Assembly (NCBI GenBank): GCA_037903355.1 | Contig: JBAJFE010000038.1 | Location: 992,001-1,056,000, forward strand | Source of the DNA: Trichuris trichiura | Lineage: Eukaryota; Nematoda; Enoplea; Trichinellida; Trichuridae | Reading direction: 5' to 3' | Length of the DNA: 64,000 bases | Shown: positions 55,133-64,000 of the stretch, piece by piece | Layout: the number at the start of each line of letters is the position of its first letter | Numbering within the stretch: position 1 is the first letter of the stretch | Notes under the pieces: model-generated | The model's database searches: none | Told to the model about the DNA's origin: nothing | What the model saw: the letters and a program-made list of their open reading frames with translations, nothing else | Translations under genes and position numbers: made by a program

Positions 55133-56603
55133 ACTCACCATAAGATTGGCGAAATAAACGACTCATCAACGGCTCCTACTTGCGTGACGCCTTACCGCTG
55201 CCGACGGTTCGAACTCATTGCCGGAAGTGGCGCGTAAATATCTTGTTGATTAAAAGAGGTTGCCGAGAGAAAAAAGTTTAGAATGAAAACTTGCGCAACG
55301 CAGCAAAAGGCTACCTACTGAACGCACAGTAAGTTCTGCTGATAAAAAGCATATTCGCCTGCACATTTGCAATTCTTGCAAGCCCGTTGTTCAACCCCGG
55401 ATAGCACGTTCACCGCTAACTATGCGCCGCGCACGTAAGATGAAATAGAAAGCGCTTTCACTTCCTAACCACGAGACACTTGCTTTCTCCTGCTCTACCG
55501 ATGCACTGAAATTTTCGGTTCAGACGCACACTTCAGACAGCACTCATCACCACACTAAACGTGTTCTTGTAGCCTTTTAAGGCAAACAATGAACATGCGT
55601 CTGTTACGAAAGAACGTGACAACGTAGCCCAGAAAGAATTAACGGAATCAGTCCAACAAATACTGCCCATTTCACATGGTGTATCGCACTTTATCTGAAA
55701 GCGATGAAAACCGTGTTCCAATCCAAATAGAAAAGAATCTTGTCGAGCAGTCGTTTTCACTGTGCCCTGTGGGCGCGACGAACTGCGAGGACATTGCGCG
55801 TCAGCGCGTCCGCCTAAGTTCCAACCGGACGCCAAGACGGCGCAGAAGCCTTACCGACGGAACAAAGAACCACGACAGGCACTGCTTCATCTGACGTCAC
55901 GAACTGCCCGCAAGACACCACAGAAGTTTTCGTTAGTGAAGTTAAAGTGTCCCTTAAAGTTTAACGCAATGTACATACGCCGGACCAAGACACACGCGGC
56001 AAACCAAAGGGAACAAACGCTATAAGAGAAGTTGGAAAGATAGCGGAGCAACTGAAGGCGCTCACACTGGTTGACAGCCAACTACGCTTCAAAACGCGAC
56101 ATACACAACGTTGAAAAGTGCGCCATTGTGAGAGCTCCCCTTTTGGTCTTCAGGAGTTTGCCAGCGAAAACATTGATTCTACATGCCACACAGAGGTGCT
56201 TTAGCATAGGAATACGAACAATCTACCTTCAACGGCAGACCAGTCTGAACTCAGAAAAACGAACTGCTTTACTTAACACGGGCGTGCTTGTTTAAAAACA
56301 CTTCCAGAGCAAGTAGAATAGCGGCTTAATCGTTGAATATCGGTTAGCCAAACGCAACGGCCATTGCCGCTATTGTTTTGCCGAATGGAAAAGTGCCCAC
56401 GCTGTCATGCGGCTGGCCAGTTGATTGAAGCAGACTTACTTAGTCACTTCTCGCCGCTAGGCAAACTGTAAAAGGTCGCACGAAGAAAGCCTCAAAAAAT
56501 ATTTCCAGCTTATGTTTGCTTACCATATAAACGGCCTGTTTTAAAACGGCCAACGCAGTTTACCACTAGCAAATGCCAAATATGAGCAAACAAAAGCACT
56601 CCT

Positions 56604-56611
56604 TATAAAAG
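56604..56611 (+). promoter_or_regulatory. TATA box, cystatin copy 3
   Basis: TATAAAAG in the same context as in copies 1 and 2, so the promoter region is retained although the coding sequence is interrupted. Confidence 0.6.
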
Positions 56612-56787
56612 AACCTCTCAGCAAGTCCTTTCAACAGCTTTGTCCGTTGCGATTTTGCGCACAATTTCATTCTGCTTTTTTGACAAAACCCATCGGTAAG
56701 TATAAACCTCTTCACATCAACGAACGAACCTTACGTATGCCGGCAAATTTCCATAGACATTTTCCTTACAGCCTATTCGCGGTCAAT

Positions 56788-57798
56788 ATGTTCCTTTCGG
56801 TCCTGCTCGCAAGCTTACTGATAGCGCCGGCAAGCTGCATGCGAATGTTGGGTGCTCCAGATGAAATTACAAATGCCGATAATGATCGTTCCACTGTGGA
56901 AGTCGTCAACTACGTTCTCGATGAAGAAAACGAGCAACGCTATCGTAATAAAACAAGTCCACTTGTTCTTGTACAAGTGCTCGAAGCAACAAGGCAGGTG
57001 GTTGCTGGCCATCGTTACCGCGTGACGTTCGCAGCAGGAGAAGCGCGCTGTCCGTCGTCGCAAAAGGTAACACACCGAAACAACTCTACGTTCTTACAGC
57101 TTTCCTGCAGTACGTTCATACACCTTTGAACCGATGTTGGCGATATATCCGCGCTTCCAAGAGACTGTAAAAGCGCGACGCCTTCGACGAAACGAGAGCG
57201 CCTTTACAATCCGCACAAAGCCGACATAATTAAATGCCACCTTAACCAACCTCTAGGACAGTTTCAAGCCTGCAGATCATTGCAACCGTAGACAGTCCGT
57301 TTACAGCATAGCGAACCTCCACTTCTCGCTGGAAGAAGATTGCAGACAAACCTTTCCGAACCGCTGGAACTGTCCTCTGCGCGGGACAAAGAAATCAGTT
57401 GGACAAAACGAACTACACTGCTTTTCACGTGTTCAGCCGGGTTCGTCTGCAAGCATGTGCGCTCTCACGGACACGCATTCTGATGCTCCTACGCCCATTT
57501 CGGTCGGCAAATGACGCGACTATTAATCTTTTGAACTGTTTGTCGCTCAAAGTCCGGCTGATGAGCAGCATGCAATTCGGAACTAACCTTTCTGGTTCTT
57601 TAGGGACAGAAATACAAAGTCAGAAGAGAGAAATGTTGGCTGTTCCGAAATGGAGAAATGAGAATCTAGAAAATAGATGTCGTCGATCCCCCACGGGCAA
57701 ACGCACCGAAGCAGATAATGGAGAAGCATGTTGTCTACTCGTTTTACTATAGCACGAGGAGACCGGGTATGGAGCTGGGCATGACAAACGAAAAATAA
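56788..57798 (+). pseudogene. Cystatin copy 3, premature stop in exon 2
   Basis: Exon 1 (56788-57066) encodes the same protein as the intact copy, including signal peptide and QVVAG. In exon 2 (57610-57798) the codon TAC of copies 1 and 2 is TAG at 57667-57669, in the strand after the second Cys (MRIYKID). A product would stop about 112 residues in and lack the second-loop region and tail. Other changes in exon 2 (AAGCAAG to AAGCATG, TTT to TAT) suggest relaxed constraint. Confidence 0.85.
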
Positions 57799-58430
57799 AC
57801 ACTTGCCTACAGCATTCCCTTGCAGTAGCAATACAATAGCGCCGCTTTTACGGTTTTTTTTATGTACACGCGGTTGATAATTCCGCGGAATTAAAGCAAC
57901 GGAAGCGCAGATGCGAAATTAAGGGCGCTAGCACACATTACCTGCGACTTGTAGCTTCGCTTTGTTCGTTGCTTTCCTCTGCTTTGGCTTGAAGCGCTAT
58001 CTTCGCACGAGGGGAACTCGACAAATGGCCCTTCCAGCCGTTGAAAAAACGGGACGGGCAGCTCTTAACCGCGCCGAGTTTGGTAACTAATTGATGAGCT
58101 CCGTAAGTGCAGTTTGTCCATAAGCGTCAATTCATTGGTCATGGATCAGGAGAGAAATTTGCCTGCAGTGGCGTGTTGGACTTCGTATGCTTCGCGAGCT
58201 GAGGAGGCGTCTGGAGAAATGGTCGCTTGCTGGCCGACGGAGCCGCTGTGATCGTGCGGAGAAGCCGTGATGGTAGGTTAGTTGTCAACTGAAAATGGAA
58301 TAAAGGAAATGGAACTGTTGGTTAATTGAGTCGTTCACAATGGGTTCCGTGGACCGGGTTCCTGGTTTGGGGTTTCGCACTTGGTGCGGACGGTTTTTGA
58401 CGTAGTAATTTTACAGCTTTGCAGTGGAAT

Positions 58431-60373
58431 CGCTCTGATGACTACGGTCATTGGGCAAGCGCAGTTTCATTGATATCTTTGTCTGGTGGGTAGATTCGGT
58501 AGTACCGAGATTCGATGATTGACTAGGTCTGATAAGCGTTGCGGAGGGAATTCGTGGGAGCAGCAGGAAATAAGCGGCTAGAGTATAAGATATTTGGTCT
58601 TTTTCACAAGGTATCGTAGATTATGCGGGTTTAGCTTAACGCGGTAGGACGTTGAAAATTTTGGTCGAATTAGCCGCAGGTAACGTGGGCCAACTCTACA
58701 TTCGCCCGTCTGTTCTCCCTCATTTTCCGTATTGTTATTATTCTCGCTTAGTTGAAATGATACAGTTCCGCTTTGGAGTGTCCCATTGTGGAGCGTTTTT
58801 CGTTTACCGTTCCGTCTGTAAATATCTGTAGTTTATGAGAGATAAATGCTGCATGGTGGAGAAAAACAGAAACAGGAACGACAACGCCGTTACGAAATCT
58901 TTCATTTTCGAGAGCCATTGAAGACTAAACAAAATGTTTTCAATGGGCTTCTAATCGCATATTCAATAAACTTGACTGCATATAAGAACTGAAAGCATCT
59001 AAAGCACCAATAACTTTATTAGTATGTTGTCCCAACCTTTAGGGATAAACAACTGGCCAGTCGCTAGCAAAGGGTTTTCAAAAGGAGCAACATTCCCCTG
59101 TTAGCGACAGCAAACTGAATAGAAAAAAGTCTCCATCCAGTTTTTTAAAGAAAATTGGTACGAACGTTTGCAAGGCTAGAGAAAAAACTGGTACTTTACC
59201 GCTGGTCTATAACTAAGCTTAGCAAAAAGGAGCAGGTTATAAACAAGCTTTTCAGAGACATTTTGTTTGCTTGCCAAATTTGGTTTGATTTCTTGAGCTA
59301 GTCGTAATCAATCTGCACACCTCTCGTTTACACAGCTATTTCTAACCCTATTTGACACCTCACGTTTTCTTGAATCTTTAAGTCAATGTTTAAGGATAAG
59401 CAGGAGGCATAATCAAAGGATTAAGTCACGAAAGTTGAATAAAAGTGGATGCTAACTCTTCAACGAGGCTGAACGTAGACATAAGCAGCAACTGCTGACT
59501 AACTTCATACGCTTCTGGTGAAAGTACGCTTTTTCGTATTTCATTTGCCTATGGAAGATTCCATAAATGGAAAGAAAGCAGAAAAGTGAGGCAGAAATGA
59601 AACTGTCCATCTTGGCGGCATAAAAGTTTGAGATCTTGTCTTTTAACGGGTCTACAGTCAGAAAAATGCAGGTTTCCTTATGGAAAGGATTTCGGCCTTC
59701 CTGTTCTGCGCTCAGTGACGAGCGCGCTGAGCTTATTGTAATGCCTTTACTTACGGCTAACCCAAAATATTAGCCTTAAGTTTCTGTTTAGGCTTAATTA
59801 AGGGCAGAACAGAGTGCACGGCAAACTTACAGCACCGCCAGTAGTGCGGCTAAGAGCCAAAATCCAAAGTATAAATGAAAATCGTATTCAACAATTCCTA
59901 AGTTTCAATCCTCACAGATCAGAAAGATGGACACTGCTTAAGTAGTTAAAACGTTCTAATGATTTGCTCTTAGTGTATTTAATACTACAGCGAGGCGGTT
60001 AAGAATTGGCGAATACCATCGAACAGGAGCGATGTTTCCAACAGAGCGTTTTTAAATGACTTTAATCAGTGCAGCTATTCGCAGTTGCTCGTGGTGGCAG
60101 GAAACATGGCAGCTCGTACGAAAAAAAAGCAGTTGCTCAATCACGTTTAAAAAGTAACCAGCAATCTGAAGCTTCGGCGAAGTTACGCTTCTAAAGGCTA
60201 GCGAATATAAAATGGAAATTAACAACTTTAGAGAAAGCTGAGCTCTTACGTATCGCTTATTTCCATTCCTTAGAAACCGCTTCGCTCAGTTTTAAAGCAT
60301 AGTATCAACATTTCCTAGGAAGAGGCAGCTTATCAGCTAAAAATGCTGCAGATGCATTGTGGAGTAAAGTTGA
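58431..60373. other. No gene recognised
   Basis: Intergenic sequence between the end of the cystatin array and the PEBP gene. No conserved frame or RNA gene seen. Confidence 0.4.
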
Positions 60374-61061
60374 TTAGCCGCTATGCTGTGCTACGAAGTA
60401 GTTTCCTGCGACGGGTGGCCCTAAACTGGCAAGTTTATGCATAGCTGTATGAAATTGTTCTTTACCAAGTTTGTGCTTTGCCATAAATTCACGGGTTTTA
60501 AATTTAGCCCGACTTTTGATTGCCGGCTGGTTCAGCTTACGTCCAGGGTGTTCAAACAGCAGGAAAGTGAAGCGGTGCAAACCTGCAACGGCAGTTGAGT
60601 AAGCACTTTTACAAACGATGCAGTGAAAACAAAGGAAATTATTGTCACCCGTTCTTGGCTGTGGGCCAGGTACCATGTAGCCAACCAAATGTTTTGACAT
60701 CATACCAGCAGCGATAGCGTCATGCGGTATGTTCAGCACCATCCATTGGATCCACTCTGCTTGGCAGGGATTTTCACGGCTAAGATTATCCGGATCTTCA
60801 GTAGTAGGTAACTTGGGATTAGTATTTTTGTTAATTTCGATATTCACTCTTACCGATCATTAATAATGAATAGTAATGCCCTTCTCGACCTGGATAGCTA
60901 ATCCGAGGCGCATGACGTACATCGAGCGTGTGCAGCTCATCTCCGGGGCTTACCGTGGGCTTTCCTGAATAGGTCACCTCCAGTTTTGCCGGGGGTGGAC
61001 TGTCGATTACGTCTGGAACTATGCCTGCTTCTTGAAACTTTCCGCCTAATTCTTCCGTCAT
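60374..61061 (-). CDS. Phosphatidylethanolamine-binding protein (PEBP) family
   Basis: PEBP proteins bind anionic ligands and phospholipids and regulate kinases or proteases in various animals. Three exons, 61061-60854, 60795-60649 and 60582-60374, join to 187 residues, the family's usual length. Motifs: LEVTYSGKPTVSPGDEL, APRISYPGREGHYYSLLMI, the ligand-site segment DPDNLSREN (split by the first intron after its first base), EWIQWMVLNIP, the GPQPRTG-LHRFTFLLFE segment, and PPVAGNYFVAQHSG at the C-terminus. The ligand-site segment normally reads DPDAPSR, so it is slightly altered. No signal peptide is evident, so a cytosolic protein is likely. The second intron (60583-60648) is 66 bp and has no stop in frame. 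Confidence 0.92.
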
Positions 61062-62900
61062 TTTTCAAAATTCAAAGCGTTTCAAGCCCAGAGATGCTTG
61101 GTAAGCAATACTTGTTGTGGTCTTGCTCAGTTGTGCTCAATGAAGTCGTCCGCTGAACACGTATAGAAAAACAAAGCATCAACGCTGCACATGTAGTGTG
61201 CTATGATCCACACATAAACAAGCGTAACGCGCCTGGCGTTCGCGGAGTTACGCGTCAGCATTTTGCAACGAGTCGACAGCATAAGACTTGCGCAGCTGCC
61301 TCAATAGATATACTGGATTGCTTGCACGCAGTAGAAACGATACTATTATGATTGCTATTAAGGCACTGTGCATGGGATCAAAGGTTTCCTTAATTGAGCT
61401 TTTTCAAACGTAATTGACGTGTTTGAATGTGGAAACGATACTATGCCAATGCTTAATTTGAAACACATCAGTTTTAAACCAAGAAAACGTTTTACACAAC
61501 ATTTCTAAAGCCTTTAAAATTTTTCCACGATTTAATTTAAAAGACCCGTCTCTCCTATTGAAAACACAAAAGACTCCATAGCTATTTTACCTATTGAGCC
61601 AACTATGAAAGCGGGTTACTAAACCGCTTTTGGAAATAGCTTAGATAATGCATGTCAAACTGAAAGTCCTCTGTGGGCACTACGCTCACGTTCATATTGT
61701 CCTAAGGGCGGCACAGACGACTAACCGAGGTCGTTTAATATAAATTCTTGCATAACATTTTTATTCCTTAAACTTAGAAACACAGTGGGCATACAAATAG
61801 TTTAATCCCATATTCATGAACGCAAAGTAATGTAGTCTAATAAAAGGACGAAATTTTAAGTGGTAACACAGATTTGTATGTAACAACAACAAACACTGTG
61901 CAAAAATCACAAGTCTTCTAAATCAACGTCTATTTAAGACTGTTCAGAGTCACTTTGTACAGCATCCCTTTTTGCGTGTCACAGATGTGCTTGCAAAGGG
62001 CGGCATACGGCTCGCGGGCCGCCAGTTTGACGTGCCTGGGATAGGTCCATCTCATGCACCTCTAGTAGATGAAAAACGTAATCTCATTCTATTCGTCGAA
62101 CGGTGAGAACGGACCACGTGTAGGTCTGAAATTCAGTTTAAATGATAGGTACCTTTCATAATTAATTATCAATGCGCGGCTTTGGCCTGTTTGGTTGATG
62201 TTGACTCTTTTGGCCCGCGATAGGTACCTACGCACTCAAGTCCCTAATTGTGTAGATAGCTTTATCGACTAAAAGTCACGACTTTATCATCAACGACTGG
62301 AAGTAGCGATTGATTAAAAAAAGTTCCTTAACTGCGACGTACGCTGCATGTATAAGCGCAACGGGTGGGTTGCTAAAGGTACAATTTAAGTTAAGCAATG
62401 ATTATTCGACTCTACCTAAGACGTTTGCCAGTTGGATGTCCGCAGGCATCCATCTGAAGTTGAAATAACATACTGGCCTTCTGTCTTTCTTTGTTACGAA
62501 AATCCCGTTTTTCAACATTACGAAATTTTTGTGAAGCTTTCGCCCCCGTCATTGAGTCTTGCTCAGCGCAAAAAAACAAAAACAGTCCTTGGCTGACCTT
62601 TTGAGAAAATGAATTACTTAATAAAGGAAAAAAAACTTTATACGAATCAGCTACGGTTAAAAAACAAGTAGTCACTAACTTAAAAGAATGACTTTTTGCG
62701 TCCATTAACTTTTCCATTTTGTTAACATAACTGAAGCAGAGTTTAGTTCTAGTTTCGTTAATGCCGTTGGCAACGTGCATTTCTTGCGGTTTTCTCACCT
62801 ATTCCCAGCACAGTCACGTATACCAGCATTCCCAGCATAGCCACTTAATTATTTTAAGTTCACACACCTAACGAAGAAGTTCAATTGTGTGGAGCAAATA
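61062..62900. other. No gene supported
   Basis: A 128-codon open stretch on the minus strand (62798-62412) has no recognisable motif, signal or splice context and may be chance. Nothing else stands out. Confidence 0.4.
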
Positions 62901-64000
62901 CAGTCGGCCCGCTGTTATCCGCGCATTCTAAACAATGAGGTTTGTCCGGCGTGAAATAATGACGCAATCCTTTCACAAAGACCTGCGCACCGCTGGCCTG
63001 CATTATAGTTGTCCTAGTGTCGCCGCATGCCTGTGGAGCAGCGTGATCATCTGCGCGGGCTAAGTCGTCGACGAGGAGGGCATGGACAGTGAATATTGCC
63101 AAGGAGTTGGGAGGTGAGAGTTTCTCCGACATGATAGAAGACGATATTAGGGAGCACATAGAAGATTGTGGAGAACCGTTCACCAACGAGGAACTGATGC
63201 AATCACCTACGGGCAGCGACGACGACGTTATGGAAGATACAGACGCTCAGATACCCTCGGATTGGACGCTGCAAAAGCTTGCCAGTATTTTCCGGCAAGC
63301 TCAGGTCCTAAAGGATTTGATTGCTAAATACGATCCATGCATGGAACGTGGCGTCATGGTTACACGAGGAATAACGGATTCGTAAAAACTGCTACACGAT
63401 ATATTCGATAAAGCGAAGAAAAGGGAGAGACAGCTCCCTATAACAATTTTTTAAAATAAAGCTCCAGCAGCTGCGGAGCCTAAAATTTTAAGGCGAGAAG
63501 TTTCTCTACCAACAAGTTCAGGAAGCTGTAGAACTGGCTGATCTCCAGGGGGTCTGAGCCCACCTAAAGAAAGTGTGTAAATTGATTCCTGATGCGCCAA
63601 ACGTTTCTGTCGTCGACGTTTTGTTCTATGTGTGTTGGTTCTGTGTAACGTTCGGTATTTCTGCTTAAGTGCGCCTGCGTATTTTATATTTTTTCTGCTC
63701 AGTACCCATTCCGCACACCAGGACATCCCTTAGCTCATTAAAGCATGGCGATTTTCAGGCGTTTAAAGAAAGAATATCTTACTTTCATCCTTTCTTGTAT
63801 CTAACGGCCTGAACTATAATGGCTAATCCCATTGGACAAGCACGTTCTCATCGATGACTTTACATCGTAGCTAGATGGCGTAGTAACAAGCTTCGAAGGA
63901 TCACTAGGTATGACAGCCGTTCCAGAAGGAATTCAAGGAAGCAAGACGAAATACGCGGCTAGAATATAAGCTATTTGGCCTTTTTCATACAGTATCCTAT
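62901..64000 (+). mobile_element. pogo/Tigger-type transposon, runs off window
   Basis: Starts CAGTCGGCCCGCTGTTATCCGCG after TA (62899-62900). It is the same family as 21260-22417, read in the opposite direction; the sequence near 63900-64000 matches the reverse complement of 21350-21450. An open frame at about 63089-63385 encodes an acidic stretch (IEDDIREHIEDCGEPF, GSDDDVMEDT, SDWTLQKLA) like the C-terminal tail of Tigger-type transposases. No catalytic domain is visible inside the window. Confidence 0.8.

Larger units (their letters stand above)
41230..58430 (+). repeat. Tandem array of a ~4.92-kb cystatin-bearing unit
   Basis: Five blocks: a diverged partial copy (about 41230-41854), copy 1 (about 41855-46790), copy 2 (about 46791-56475, including the inserted LTR element 50365-55132 and its 5-bp duplication), and copy 3 (about 56476-58430, partial). 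The same landmark ATG lies at 42169, 47093 and 56788. The spacing is 4924 and, after removing 4773 bp of insertion, 4922. Copies 1 and 2 differ only at scattered bases. Copy 3 is similar up to about 57850 and then diverges progressively. Near-identity implies recent duplication or gene conversion, or possibly imperfect assembly. Confidence 0.93.

Noticed and set aside
41230..58430. CRISPR-like or bacterial array
   Set aside because: Units are ~4.9 kb with introns and TATA boxes; this is a eukaryotic tandem duplication.
62412..62798. 128-codon open stretch on the minus strand
   Set aside because: No motif, low-complexity composition and no flanking exon signals; not supported as a gene.

Overview
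This is a eukaryotic window, most likely from a nematode. Genes are broken by very short introns (mostly 44-70 bp, GT-AG). Several encoded proteins (an EB-module/cysteine-rich secreted protein, cystatins) suit a parasitic nematode. Short introns, moderate GC and the transposon mix would fit a clade I (Trichuris-like) worm, but that placement is inference. I read everything by eye; exon boundaries come from frame-consistent splice sites, not transcripts.

Layout. 1-6.1 kb (+): a coiled-coil protein gene with a 3.6-kb intron. 6.3-14.3 kb (-): a complete MCM3 replicative helicase gene, 19 exons, whose joined exons give an uninterrupted frame of about 817 codons. Its introns carry a BEL/Pao remnant with a nested repeat and a Penelope-like reverse transcriptase fragment. 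15.1 kb: a solo LTR. About 15.6-20.2 kb (+): HMG-CoA reductase; the catalytic half is clear, the membrane half only partly read. 21.0-22.4 kb: a small MITE and a pogo/Tigger-type element. 23.7-27.1 kb (+): a secreted EB/lustrin-type cysteine-rich protein built entirely of phase-1 exons. 27.2-30.9 kb (-): a homologue of the mitochondrial DNA polymerase gamma accessory subunit (POLG2), with Penelope-type terminal sequence carrying hammerhead-like cores in an intron.

31-41 kb is mostly transposon-derived: foldback elements, a MITE, a nearly complete Ty3/gypsy element (33777-38874) with two in-frame stops, and fragments. 41.2-58.4 kb is a tandem array of a ~4.92-kb unit. Each full unit holds a two-exon secreted cystatin and a diverged paralogue that has lost the QxVxG motif. 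Of three cystatin copies, one is intact (47093-48103), one is frameshifted and one has a premature stop. A second LTR retrotransposon (50365-55132) with indistinguishable LTRs sits in the second unit. 60.4-61.1 kb (-) is a PEBP-family gene. The window ends inside another pogo/Tigger-type element.

The genes are ordinary independent eukaryotic loci, not an operon. The most unusual content is the cystatin array with different lesions in different copies, and the Penelope-type material with hammerhead-like cores.
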